This document shows positions 41,486 through 50,651 of a DNA stretch of 64,000 bases, piece by piece. The stretch comes from Rhodobiaceae bacterium UBA7804 (lineage in GTDB: Bacteria; Pseudomonadota; Alphaproteobacteria; Parvibaculales; Parvibaculaceae), in the NCBI GenBank assembly GCA_002480495.1, contig DLCG01000009.1:280438-344437 (forward strand), read 5' to 3'. The stretch's first letter is position 1. Each line of letters opens with the position of its first letter. The translations under genes were made by a program, and so were the position numbers. Below the pieces are notes generated by a model, which saw only the letters and a list, made by a program, of their open reading frames with translations, did no database searches and was not told the DNA's origin.

Positions 41486-42220
41486 CTATTCCGCGGCTCC
41501 TGTACCCGTAAAGCGCCGATAGATGACCGGGACAAGCGCCAGCGCCGCCAGCGCCAGAATGGGCCCGAGAATTTCCGGCTCGAAGATCAATCCGAGATCC
41601 GGGTCCCTTCCGGCGTCGAAGACCGCGCCGAGGCCATTGCCCAGACTCGCGAAAACGAATGTGCCCGGAATGATGCCGAGGAAGGTGGACAGGACATAGG
41701 TTCCGAGCGACACGCCGAGGAAGGCGGGAGCGAGATTGACAAGGAAGAAGGGGAAGATGGGCACGAGGCGAAGCACCAGCATGTAGCTGAAGGCATTGCG
41801 CCCGAATCCTTCCTCGAGCTTGCGGAGCCTTGGCCCTGCCTTTTCCCGCAGCATGTCTCCCAGCGCCGTCTTCGCGGCGAGGAAGATCGCCGTCGCACCT
41901 ATCGTTGCCCCCAGGACCGTCAAAAGTCCGCCGAAAACCGTTCCGAAGAGAAATCCGCCTGTCAGCGTGGCGACCAGTGCGCCGGGAAGCGAAAAGGCGA
42001 CCATGACGATATAGGCGAGGACATAGACGAAGGCGGCGAGCGCCCAGTTCTCCGCAACCCATGCCGAAAGCGCCTGCCGGTTGTCGCGCAGCGTATCGAG
42101 GGTCACGTAGCGGTCCAGCCCCAGCGCGAAAAAGGCGCCAAGCCCCGCCGCCAGAACAAGAAGGGGAAGGAAGCGGCGAAGCATGCCGGGCCGGCGATTC
42201 CCGGCGGCGGTTTCCGTCAT
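41486..42220 (-). CDS. TVP38/TMEM64 family membrane protein
   Basis: A 244-residue protein with about six transmembrane segments and the conserved FSLPGALVATLTGGFLFG and LLRLVPIFPFFLVNLAPAFLGV core of the VTT/DedA-like fold. Related proteins move or scramble lipids. It overlaps the DUF547 gene by 4 bases and precedes the flavoprotein, so the three form an operon. Confidence 0.88.
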   Translation of the reverse strand: MTETAAGNRRPGMLRRFLPLLVLAAGLGAFFALGLDRYVTLDTLRDNRQALSAWVAENWALAAFVYVLAYIVMVAFSLPGALVATLTGGFLFGTVFGGLLTVLGATIGATAIFLAAKTALGDMLREKAGPRLRKLEEGFGRNAFSYMLVLRLVPIFPFFLVNLAPAFLGVSLGTYVLSTFLGIIPGTFVFASLGNGLGAVFDAGRDPDLGLIFEPEILGPILALAALALVPVIYRRFTGTGAAE

Positions 42221-43053
42221 TTGCGTTTCTCCGGCTCGGCCGCGTCGTTGAGCGACCAGTCATATTCATAAGACGAAATGCCCGAGACCTCTTCCAGCGT
42301 CCCGGCCAGATCGGAGGCCGCATATTTCCGGAGTTCGGCGATAACGCCCTCTTCCGTGCCGCCGAAATCCTTCATGTACCATTTGAAAATGCTCGACACG
42401 ACAAGGCGGCCGTCCTCCACGCGCGCGCCTCTCGGGCTGTTCACATAGGTGCGCGCGGCCTCGTCGAGCATTGGATCGAGGTTTTCTCCGTCATAGGGCA
42501 CCGGTGCCAGATCCGGGCAACCGACCGAAGCGCAATTCACGGCGTAATGGACACGGTTATCGCCAAAATCGGCTCGGAGGATGCCATGCTCTATATCGTC
42601 GAGTGAGAGCTCTCTGCCCGACACGGTCACGAGCTTCTTGCCCCATGGTCCGACCGAAAAGAGGCCCGGCGATATGCCGATGTCGCGGATCGATGCGACG
42701 GGATAGTGGCGGACGACCACTTCCACGGTCAGCGCGTTATAGAGATTCACCCAGAAGGCGAAGGCATCGTCCCGGCTGAGGGCGGCAGGGTCCACGGCTT
42801 CCAGCGAAGCGATATAGGCGGCGAGCGCCGCCCGATCCTCGCTGTCGGCCTTCAGCGCGCCATAGTCGAAGCGGTTCGGTTCCCCGTCCCCGCCTTCCAC
42901 CAGATAGGCTTCGAGCAGCCGGGCCCAGGGCTCATGGTCAGGGTTCAAGGGGGAGGCTCCTGCAGGCGATGCCGCGAGAGCAAAAAAGAACAAAAAGGGT
43001 ACAAAAAGCCATAAACCGGCCGCCCGAGGGGCAAAAATGAGAGTGTTGCGCAT
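42217..43053 (-). CDS. DUF547 secreted protein
   Basis: A 278-residue protein with a signal peptide (cleavage ~34) and the DUF547 pattern: FAFWVNLYNALTVEVV, SLDDIEHGILR, VHYAVNCASVGCPDLAP. The His-Cys arrangement suggests a papain-like fold of unknown activity. First gene of the DUF547-TVP38-flavoprotein unit. Confidence 0.88.
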   Translation of the reverse strand: MRNTLIFAPRAAGLWLFVPFLFFFALAASPAGASPLNPDHEPWARLLEAYLVEGGDGEPNRFDYGALKADSEDRAALAAYIASLEAVDPAALSRDDAFAFWVNLYNALTVEVVVRHYPVASIRDIGISPGLFSVGPWGKKLVTVSGRELSLDDIEHGILRADFGDNRVHYAVNCASVGCPDLAPVPYDGENLDPMLDEAARTYVNSPRGARVEDGRLVVSSIFKWYMKDFGGTEEGVIAELRKYAASDLAGTLEEVSGISSYEYDWSLNDAAEPEKRK

Positions 43054-43157
43054 GGTGCGGGGACATTACGCTCAATCGGCCGGGCAGGAAGACCCCTTCA
43101 CCCATTTGTGAGACAAGTTCACCGCAGGTGATCGTCCACCCGAATGCCCGCCCGGCG

Positions 43158-43186
43158 TTGACTTTCCGCCGCCTTATCGCTTATAC
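43158..43186 (+). promoter_or_regulatory. Housekeeping promoter of rpmH-rnpA-yidC
   Basis: TTGACT (43158-43163) and TTATAC (43181-43186) with a 17-base spacer, a near-ideal sigma-70 promoter about 147 bases before the rpmH start. Confidence 0.75.
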
Positions 43187-43332
43187 AGCCCGCCAGACAG
43201 CCGTCGGGTGGCAACGCCTGCGGCTCTTGTTTTTATGGCATGGAGAGGCGGTTCGGAAACCGCCCCCTGAGCCGGACCGGCCAAGCGGATTGGCGGGGAC
43301 CGCGCTCGGCCCAGATCCGCCGGAGAAGAGAC

Positions 43333-43467
43333 GTGAAACGGACCTATCAACCGAGCAAGCTCGTCCGCAAGCGCCGCCACGGCTTCCGTGCGCGCACCGC
43401 CACCAAGGGCGGCCGCCAGGTGCTGGCAGCGCGCCGTGCCAAGGGACGCAAGCGGCTGTCCGCCTGA
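43333..43467 (+). CDS. rpmH: Ribosomal protein bL34
   Basis: A 44-residue, very basic protein with the invariant KRTYQPSKLVRKRRHGFRAR start and GRKRLSA end. It uses a GTG start at 43333 with GGAG seven bases upstream. It precedes rnpA, as in nearly all bacteria. Confidence 0.97.
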   Translation: MKRTYQPSKLVRKRRHGFRARTATKGGRQVLAARRAKGRKRLSA

Positions 43468-43576
43468 CCCCACGGCAGTGGTATCCGGCACCGCGCAAAC
43501 GGGCCCCGGCCCGGTATCCCGATCAGTTGAGGTTCCGTTGCACGCCGCGTTGCGGAGCCTCGCCGCGAGCTGCCAC

Positions 43577-43969
43577 ATGGACCGTCTGCGCAAACGCCGC
43601 GACTTTCTTGCTGCCGCCCGCGCGCGAAAGCGCGCCGAGCAGGGTCTCGTGCTGCAGGCCCGCGAGCGCGGCGACAATGCTCCCCCCCGTATCGGCTTTA
43701 CCGTGACACGCAAGGTCGGCTGCGCCGTCGAGCGCAATCGCGCCAAGCGCCGTCTGCGCGCCGCTGCGGCCGAAGTGCTTTCACTCGCCGCCAAAGACGG
43801 CTACGACTACGTCCTGATCGGACGGCAGGCCACGCTGACGCGGAGCTGGCCGGACCTCCTCACCGATCTAAGCCGCGCGCTCGCCGCCGTTCACGGCAAG
43901 GGCGAACGCACCGGCCATCCGTCCAGACCAAAGCGTTCCGATTCCGGGAAAGACCGTCCTCATGGGTGA
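43577..43969 (+). CDS. rnpA: Ribonuclease P protein component
   Basis: A 130-residue basic protein with the RNR signature VERNRAKRRLR and a phenylalanine-containing substrate cleft (IGFTVTRKVG). It helps RNase P RNA remove tRNA leaders. Start at 43577 (MDRLRKRRDF), the usual family start. It overlaps yidC by 8 bases. Confidence 0.95.
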   Translation: MDRLRKRRDFLAAARARKRAEQGLVLQARERGDNAPPRIGFTVTRKVGCAVERNRAKRRLRAAAAEVLSLAAKDGYDYVLIGRQATLTRSWPDLLTDLSRALAAVHGKGERTGHPSRPKRSDSGKDRPHG

Positions 43970-45776
43970 CAACCGCAACTTCCTCATCGCCATTTTCCTG
44001 TCGGTACTCGTTTTCGTCGGGTGGCAATATTTCTTCATCAATCCGCAGATGGAAGCCGAGCAGGCACGCCAGCAGGAGCAGGCGGCTGCACAAGGCGTAA
44101 CGGGGACGGAACCGGGCGCGACCGCCACGGGCGATGCTCGCCTGCCGAGCGTTGAAGGCCCTGCCCGCACGATCGGCAATGCGCCCGCGCGCTCGACGCT
44201 TGCTCGCGACGAAGCGCTCGCCGCTGCGCCGCGCCTTCCCATTCGTTCCAGCGAACTCGAAGGTTCGATCTCGCTCAAGGGTGCGCGCTTCGACGACCTG
44301 AAGCTGCGTCAGTACCACGTCAGCGTCGATCCGGAGAGCCCGGAAGTCACGCTCTTCTCTCCCGCCCGCACCGACGCGCCCTACTTCTCCGAATTCGGCT
44401 TCATCGGAGCGCCCGGCAGCAATATCGCCCTGCCCGGTTCACAGACCGTCTGGCAGATCGAGGAGGGCGAAACGCTCACGCCCGAAACGCCCGTGACGCT
44501 CAGATGGGACAACGGCCAGGGCCTCGTCTTCCATCGCACGATCGCGCTCGACGAACATTTTCTCTTCACGGTCACCGACCGCATCGAAAACAATTCCGGC
44601 GCGCCCGTCACGCTTTATCCCTATGGCCTCGTCTCGCGCACCGGCAGGCCCGCAGGCAGTTCCTTCTTCATCCTGCATGAAGGCTTTCTCGGCGAGTTCC
44701 CGAGCGTCGGCGAAAAGGCGATCAAGTATGAAGACGCCGCCGAAGACGGGCCGGTGAAAGTCACCGACAATGATGGCTGGCTCGGCATTACCGACAAATA
44801 CTGGGCGGCCGCGATCGTCCCGCAGACGGGCAAATCCTTCGTCGCGAATTTCAGCGAGCATCCCGACCAGGCCATCGAAAATTATCAGGCCGATTTCCGC
44901 TACGACGCGCAGGACATTCCCGCCGGCGGCAGCATCGAAATCGCAAACCGCCTCTTTGCGGGCGCCAAGGTCTCGAAGGTCATCGACTCCTATCACGAAG
45001 CAGGCATCTACAAGTTCAACCTGTTGATCGACTGGGGCTGGTTCTGGTTCCTCACGCAGCCGATGTTCTCCGCGCTCCATTTCGTCGCGCTTCACGTCGG
45101 CAATTTCGGCATCGCCATTCTCATCGTCACGGTCGGCATCAAGCTCGTCTTCTATCCGCTCGCGAACAAGTCCTATGTCGCGATGAGCAAAATGAAGAAG
45201 CTGCAGCCCGAAATGGAAAAGCTGCGCGAGCGCTATGCCGACGACAAGATGAAGCAGCAGCAGGAAATCATGGAGCTCTACAAGAAGGAGCAGGTGAACC
45301 CGCTTGCCGGCTGCCTTCCGGTGCTGATCCAGATTCCGGTGTTCTTCGCACTCTACAAGGTGCTGTTCGTGACGATCGAAATGCGCCACGCGCCCTTCTT
45401 CGGATGGATCAACGATCTTTCCGCGCCGGACCCGACGTCGATCTTCAATCTATTCGGACTGATCCCCTGGGACCCGCCTTCGATTCTGATGATCGGCATC
45501 TGGCCGCTCATCATGGGCTTCACCATGTTCGTGCAGCAGCGCATGAACCCGCTGCCCGCCGACCCGATTCAGGCGCAGATCTTCACCTGGATGCCCGTCA
45601 TCTTCACCTTCATGCTGGCGGGCTTCCCCGCAGGCCTCGTGATCTACTGGGCGTGGAACAACACGCTCTCGGTCATTCAGCAGGGCGTCATCATGAAGCG
45701 GCAGGGCGTCCCCATCGAGATATTCAACAATCTCGGCCTGTCGAAGATCGCTGGCGGCGGAAAGCCGAAGTCCTGA
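43962..45776 (+). CDS. yidC: Membrane protein insertase
   Basis: A 604-residue protein. An N-terminal anchor (~5-23) and a large periplasmic domain (~80-350) typical of Gram-negative YidC are followed by the conserved five-helix core with MSKMKKLQPEMEKLRERY and VNPLAGCLPVLIQIPVFFALY. It inserts membrane proteins alone or with Sec. It is translated overlapping rnpA and 4 bases before engB. Confidence 0.97.
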   Translation: MGDNRNFLIAIFLSVLVFVGWQYFFINPQMEAEQARQQEQAAAQGVTGTEPGATATGDARLPSVEGPARTIGNAPARSTLARDEALAAAPRLPIRSSELEGSISLKGARFDDLKLRQYHVSVDPESPEVTLFSPARTDAPYFSEFGFIGAPGSNIALPGSQTVWQIEEGETLTPETPVTLRWDNGQGLVFHRTIALDEHFLFTVTDRIENNSGAPVTLYPYGLVSRTGRPAGSSFFILHEGFLGEFPSVGEKAIKYEDAAEDGPVKVTDNDGWLGITDKYWAAAIVPQTGKSFVANFSEHPDQAIENYQADFRYDAQDIPAGGSIEIANRLFAGAKVSKVIDSYHEAGIYKFNLLIDWGWFWFLTQPMFSALHFVALHVGNFGIAILIVTVGIKLVFYPLANKSYVAMSKMKKLQPEMEKLRERYADDKMKQQQEIMELYKKEQVNPLAGCLPVLIQIPVFFALYKVLFVTIEMRHAPFFGWINDLSAPDPTSIFNLFGLIPWDPPSILMIGIWPLIMGFTMFVQQRMNPLPADPIQAQIFTWMPVIFTFMLAGFPAGLVIYWAWNNTLSVIQQGVIMKRQGVPIEIFNNLGLSKIAGGGKPKS

Positions 45777-45780
45777 TCCG

Positions 45781-46476
45781 ATGAGCGAAGCCGCGCCCGA
45801 AGGAGCAGACGGCGACACGCCGGATATCGAAACGGGGCGCTGGCTTTTCGCCCAGCCCTGCACCTTCCTGCGCGGTGTGGTGGAGATGAAAGGCCTGCCC
45901 GCCACGGCGCTTTCCGAAGTCGCCTTTGCGGGGAGGTCCAACGTCGGCAAGTCGAGCCTCATCAATGCGCTGACCGGCCGCAAGACGCTCGCGCGCACCT
46001 CCAACACGCCGGGCCGGACGAAGGAACTCAATTTCTTCGAGCTTGGACCTCAAGGCCAAGCGGCCGTTATGCTGGTCGACCTGCCGGGTTACGGCTATGC
46101 CCGTGAAACCAAGGCCCGCGTCGGCGAGTGGACACAACTCGTCATGTCCTATCTCAGGGGCCGCGCACAGCTTCGCCGCGTCTTCGTGCTGATCGACTCG
46201 CGCCACGGCATCAAGGAGAACGATCACGAGGTCATGGCCATGCTCGACGAGGCGGCCGTCTCCTATCAGATCGTCCTCACCAAGATCGACAAGCTGAAGA
46301 AGGGCGAACTCGAGAAGCGGCTCGAGGAAGTGCGCGCGGATATCCGCCGCCATGTCGCGGCGCATCCACGGATCGTCGCCACCTCGAGCGAAAAGGGAGA
46401 CGGCATAGCGGAGCTTCGCGCGGAGGTTGCCTCGCTGGCCGATCCCGCCGCACTGGGGTATAAACCGCAGGCTTGA
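45781..46476 (+). CDS. engB: Ribosome-biogenesis GTPase EngB/YihA
   Basis: A 231-residue GTPase with G1 GRSNVGKSSL, G3 DLPGYGYA, G4 LTKIDKLKKGE and an ATSSEKGDG G5 loop. It acts in 50S subunit assembly. It follows yidC by 4 bases, the standard alphaproteobacterial order. Confidence 0.96.
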   Translation: MSEAAPEGADGDTPDIETGRWLFAQPCTFLRGVVEMKGLPATALSEVAFAGRSNVGKSSLINALTGRKTLARTSNTPGRTKELNFFELGPQGQAAVMLVDLPGYGYARETKARVGEWTQLVMSYLRGRAQLRRVFVLIDSRHGIKENDHEVMAMLDEAAVSYQIVLTKIDKLKKGELEKRLEEVRADIRRHVAAHPRIVATSSEKGDGIAELRAEVASLADPAALGYKPQA

Positions 46477-46506
46477 AAGACCCGCGGGGAAGGCAGAGGG
46501 ACGAGC

Positions 46507-47424
46507 ATGGCGGACAAGAGCGGCAAGGACGCGGCGCAGCCGGAAGGCCGGGAGATGGACCGGGGACGGATCCTCTCCGAAGCCCTGCCCTTCATGCAGC
46601 GCTATGACAGACGCACCGTCGTCGTGAAATATGGCGGCCATGCGATGGGCGACGAAGAACTGGGCGCCGAATTCGCCCGCGACATCGTCATGCTGAAGCA
46701 GGCGGGCCTCAACCCCATCGTCGTTCATGGCGGCGGCCCGCAGATCGGCTCCATGCTGACGCGGCTCGGCATAAAGAGCGAGTTCTCGGGCGGCCTTCGC
46801 ATCACAGACAAGGCGACCGTCGAGATCGTCGAGATGGTTCTCGCGGGTTCGATCAACAAGCAGATCGTGGCGCAGCTCAATCAGGCCGGCGGCCGGGCGG
46901 TCGGCCTTTGCGGCAAGGATGGCAACCTCATCGTCGCCCGCAAGATCGAAAAGAAAATTCACGATCCCGAATCCAACATCGAGAAAATTCTCGACCTCGG
47001 TTTCGTCGGAGAACCGGAGAAGATCAATCCTGAAATCCTTCAGGTGATCCAGAAATCCGACATCATCCCCGTGATCGCGCCGATCGGCGTTTCATCGGAC
47101 GGACATACCTACAACATCAATGCCGATACGGCGGCCGGCGCCATTGCCGCCGCCATGGGGGCAGCGCGCCTTCTGCTTCTGACCGATGTGAAGGGCGTTC
47201 TCGACAAGCAGGGAAAGCTGATCGAGGTGCTCACCATCGAACAGGCCAAGGCATTGATGAAGGACGGGACGATTTCGGGCGGCATGATCCCGAAACTCGA
47301 AACCTGCATCGAATCCGTCGATGGCGGCGTCGAGGCCGTCGTCATTCTCGATGGGAGGGTTCGCCATGCCGTATTGCTCGAACTCTTCACGGAACACGGT
47401 GCGGGAACGCTGATTCAGCGTTAA
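46507..47424 (+). CDS. argB: Acetylglutamate kinase
   Basis: A 305-residue amino-acid kinase: KYGGHAM near the N-terminus, VVHGGGPQI for acetylglutamate/ATP binding, and ISGGMIPKLETCIESVDGG near the end. It catalyses the second step of arginine synthesis and is usually feedback-inhibited by arginine in forms with an N-terminal helix, which is present here. It sits 30 bases after engB. Confidence 0.96.
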   Translation: MADKSGKDAAQPEGREMDRGRILSEALPFMQRYDRRTVVVKYGGHAMGDEELGAEFARDIVMLKQAGLNPIVVHGGGPQIGSMLTRLGIKSEFSGGLRITDKATVEIVEMVLAGSINKQIVAQLNQAGGRAVGLCGKDGNLIVARKIEKKIHDPESNIEKILDLGFVGEPEKINPEILQVIQKSDIIPVIAPIGVSSDGHTYNINADTAAGAIAAAMGAARLLLLTDVKGVLDKQGKLIEVLTIEQAKALMKDGTISGGMIPKLETCIESVDGGVEAVVILDGRVRHAVLLELFTEHGAGTLIQR

Positions 47425-47503
47425 GACCTTCGTCCCGCCGGTCTTGCGGCAGCGCCCTGCAATGTTATGGTGTTTCCCGATCTTGGGGAGACGTCCGTAA
47501 AAC

Positions 47504-48520
47504 ATGTTGCGCTATTTGCAGATCGCCGCTGCCGCCTTGACCGCATGGCTCATGACGGGCTCCGCGGCGCATGCCGATTACCGCTTCTGCAACAAGACGA
47601 GCTATGTGCTCGATGGCGCCATCGCTTTCGAGACGGAAGGCGCCGTGAAGAGCCGGGGCTGGGTGCGCATCCTGCCCGGCGAATGCAGCCCGGTTCTCCA
47701 GGGCGATGTCGCCGAACAGGACTATTTCGTTTTCGCCCGTTCCATCGACGCTCACGCCGGACGCGTCAAATATTTCTCCGGGAACACACAGTTCTGCACG
47801 CTCGAGGACGACTTCGAAATCGAGGGAGGCGGGCAATGCGCCTTGCGCGGCTACGACTCCGCGGATTTTCTGCGTGTACGCACGAAAGCAGGCAAGGACT
47901 GGTCGACGACCTTCGCCGAGGCGAGCGAATATAGCGAGGATCAGGCGCGTATCGCCGCCGTCCAGCGGCTCCTCAAGGACAACGGCTTCGCGCTCAACCG
48001 GATCGACGGTATTGCCGCGCGCAATACGCTTCGCGCTGTCGAAGCTTTCCAGCGTTCCGCGAATGTCGCGGTGACGGGCAGGATCGATGCAAGTCTGCTG
48101 GAGCAACTGGTTGAACGCGCCACCGAAGAGCAGAAGGCCGCAGGGCTCGATCTCTGCAACCGGACGGATACGCTCGTCTGGGCAGCGCTTGGCTACAGGA
48201 ACGGTGAAGACGAAGTGTCGAGCGGCTGGGTTCGAATCGAACCCGGAAATTGCCGCAAGGCGATAAAAGGCAAGCTCGATCAGGAAGCCTATTACGTCTA
48301 TGCCGAAGGGGTGGACGATGCGGGCGCGATCGCCCGGGGCACCGAAGGCGCGATGATCTGGAGCGGAGGCGACAGCTTCTGCATCAAGACGACTCGCTTC
48401 GAAATCAAGGGCCGGCAGCGCTGCGCCGCGCGCGGCTTCGACGAACGCGGTTTCATGAAGATCGAAACGGAGGGAAAGCCGCTGCGGCGGCTCGATTTCG
48501 ACAGGCCGCCCGCGCTTTAG
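47504..48520 (+). CDS. DUF1036 protein with peptidoglycan-binding domain
   Basis: A 338-residue secreted protein (signal peptide to ~25) with two DUF1036 units (~26-135 and ~225-325, both starting with FCNKTS/LCNRTD-type strands and SRGWVRI/SSGWVRI) around a PG_binding_1 domain (~150-205: AAVQRLLKDNGFALNRIDGI ... FQRSANVAVTGRID). It is likely a periplasmic wall-associated protein of unknown function. It ends convergent with the DUF2336 gene, overlapping by 4 bases. Confidence 0.88.
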   Translation: MLRYLQIAAAALTAWLMTGSAAHADYRFCNKTSYVLDGAIAFETEGAVKSRGWVRILPGECSPVLQGDVAEQDYFVFARSIDAHAGRVKYFSGNTQFCTLEDDFEIEGGGQCALRGYDSADFLRVRTKAGKDWSTTFAEASEYSEDQARIAAVQRLLKDNGFALNRIDGIAARNTLRAVEAFQRSANVAVTGRIDASLLEQLVERATEEQKAAGLDLCNRTDTLVWAALGYRNGEDEVSSGWVRIEPGNCRKAIKGKLDQEAYYVYAEGVDDAGAIARGTEGAMIWSGGDSFCIKTTRFEIKGRQRCAARGFDERGFMKIETEGKPLRRLDFDRPPAL

Positions 48521-49776
48521 ATGTCGGCCCCGAAATATTGCAGGTGCCAGCGCATTTCGTCCTGCGTCATCGGATAGGCGATCCCCTCGCGCGGCAACAC
48601 GAGATTTGGCTGCGGCACATGCGCGATATAGGTCTGGATTGCGAGCGCGGTGCGCATCGAAAGCCCGGCCTTCCAGCAGAGAGCCGCAATCCCCCTGCCG
48701 CTTTGGGCCGCGATGACTTCCTCGATCTTCGTGGCGGGCACGCCCGATAGCAGAGAGAGGGCAAGCACTACGGAAGCGCGTTGCGACGTGGTCGCCGCCT
48801 CCATGACGATCTCGTCTCCGAGACGTCCCGCCGCATAGGCGTCGCGGATATTCTCGCGCGGCGCGGGTTCGGCCTCCTCTTCGCCGTTCTCGATCCTCGA
48901 TTGCGCCCTCGCCTTCAGCCAATCGGCCGTTTCCCGGTCCAGATCGTGCGTTCGCCGCAGTTCATCGATGAGCGCTCGGGAGACGAAGGTAGCGATGCGG
49001 CGCACGGCACGCATCGAGAGTTCGGGCCTTACGACAAGGGGCTTGTGCCAGGTCTTGATGCCCGGCGCGCGCTCGATGATACGTTCCATCGTATCCTCGC
49101 GGATGCGCGCACCCTTGTTGGAAAGCAGCTCGCCGATGGCGTCTTCGTCGCGCGATGTGACAACCGCATCCGACACGGAGGTGCTTACGCAAGCGCGCCT
49201 GGCAATGGCCGCCGCAGCGCCCGGCGCACCGGACGTGGCGATGATTTCGATCAGGTCCTCGTCCGAAAGGAGCGGAGAATATTCGAGAATGGGTCCGCAG
49301 ACGGCCATTTCCGCATCGCGGGCGAGCCTTCGCGCGATCGCGCGGGGCACTGTCGGACAGCTCGCGATCTCTTCAGCGACAATTGCGCGAACGCGGGGCA
49401 ATTCATCCTCGGCGAGCTTCTCGAGAAGTCCGATCAGACGGTCCTGAATGGCGCTGCGTTCAACTGCCGGAATATCCGGCATGAGCCGTGCGATCTTGCG
49501 GGCAAGCTCGCCCCGCACCTCGGCGCTCGTATCGTCCTGCAACAGCTCGTTTGCCTGAATGGGCGCGGACCTGTTTGCGGCGACCAGACCCCGAACCTCC
49601 GGATCGTCGTCGCAGGCGAGATAATAGAGCGCCTCGGGCGGCGCGTCCTCGCGAGCAGCCAGCTCGCGCTTCGCCTTCTGCTGATGGCTTTCCAGAACGC
49701 GGCGCGCATCCTCGTAGCGAAGCTCCGAGGGAAGCCGCTTCCTGCCGAACCATCTGGCGAGAAATCCGGACGCCAT
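48517..49776 (-). CDS. DUF2336 protein
   Basis: A 419-residue, helical-repeat protein of the DUF2336 family, common in alphaproteobacteria. HEAT-like repeats (SAEVRGELARKIARLMP, LPRVRAIVAEEIASCP) make up the first half. The second half holds ISTxxxSDAVV-type loops and a VLALSLLSGVPATKIEEVI segment typical of the family. Related proteins act in stress or cell-cycle signalling, but no function can be stated. Confidence 0.85.
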   Translation of the reverse strand: MASGFLARWFGRKRLPSELRYEDARRVLESHQQKAKRELAAREDAPPEALYYLACDDDPEVRGLVAANRSAPIQANELLQDDTSAEVRGELARKIARLMPDIPAVERSAIQDRLIGLLEKLAEDELPRVRAIVAEEIASCPTVPRAIARRLARDAEMAVCGPILEYSPLLSDEDLIEIIATSGAPGAAAAIARRACVSTSVSDAVVTSRDEDAIGELLSNKGARIREDTMERIIERAPGIKTWHKPLVVRPELSMRAVRRIATFVSRALIDELRRTHDLDRETADWLKARAQSRIENGEEEAEPAPRENIRDAYAAGRLGDEIVMEAATTSQRASVVLALSLLSGVPATKIEEVIAAQSGRGIAALCWKAGLSMRTALAIQTYIAHVPQPNLVLPREGIAYPMTQDEMRWHLQYFGADI

Positions 49777-49913
49777 GACCGCCTCCGACTACACCCCGCA
49801 AGGGGCGCGGGTTACTCGCTCGATTTTCCCGCCCGGCCGCTTAACACTCCATTAATCCCCCGCCCCGCGAGGCGCGTCTTGCCAGAGCCGGCCTCAGAAG
49901 GCACATAAGAGCC

Positions 49914-50651
49914 ATGACGATCATCGAACCCGACAAGACGGCAGACGCCGCTCCGCGCGATTTCAAGGAGGTCGAAACCTGGATTTTCGATCTCGACAAC
50001 ACGCTCTATCCGCCCGAATGCGATCTCTTTGCGCAAGTCGACCAGCGCATGACATCCTTCATTTCGACCTATCTGGGCGTAGATGCCGTCGAGGCGAAGC
50101 GCATCCAGAAGGACTTCTATATCGAGCACGGAACCACGCTGTCGGGGCTCATGACGGTCTATGGGCTTGAGCCCACCGAATTCCTCAGCTTCGTGCACGA
50201 TATCGATGTCTCGGCCGTTCTGGCCGATGCGGCGCTCGGCCAGGCAATCGCGACGCTTCCCGGCCGGAAGCTCGTTTTCACCAACGGCTCGCGCAAACAC
50301 GCGGAGAATGTTCTTCACCGGCTCGGCATCGATCATGTCTTCGAGGACATCTTCGATATCGTTTCGGCCGAATACGAGCCGAAACCGCGGCAACGCGCCT
50401 ATGAGCGTTTCATAGAGGCGAGCCGTGTTGAGCCGCGCCGCGCCGCCATGTTCGAGGATATCGCGCGCAATCTCGAGGTGCCTCACATTATGGGCATGAC
50501 CACGGTCTGGGTCAGGCCCGCCATCGCGGGGCCCGAGCGGCATCACCGTCTGTCCCACGAGGGGGCGGAGGGCACGCATGTCCATCACGTGACGGACAAT
50601 CTTCGGGAATTCCTGGAAGCTCTTCCGCTGCGCTCAGCGCCTTCCGAATAG
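49914..50651 (+). CDS. HAD-type pyrimidine 5'-nucleotidase
   Basis: A 245-residue phosphatase: WIFDLDNTLYPPECDLF is motif I with the nucleophile Asp, LVFTNGSRKH motif II, and AAMFEDIARNLEVPHIMGM motif IV. It matches the SDT1/PhoE-like pyrimidine 5'-nucleotidase group. It ends convergent with mutL, overlapping by 18 bases. Confidence 0.88.
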   Translation: MTIIEPDKTADAAPRDFKEVETWIFDLDNTLYPPECDLFAQVDQRMTSFISTYLGVDAVEAKRIQKDFYIEHGTTLSGLMTVYGLEPTEFLSFVHDIDVSAVLADAALGQAIATLPGRKLVFTNGSRKHAENVLHRLGIDHVFEDIFDIVSAEYEPKPRQRAYERFIEASRVEPRRAAMFEDIARNLEVPHIMGMTTVWVRPAIAGPERHHRLSHEGAEGTHVHHVTDNLREFLEALPLRSAPSE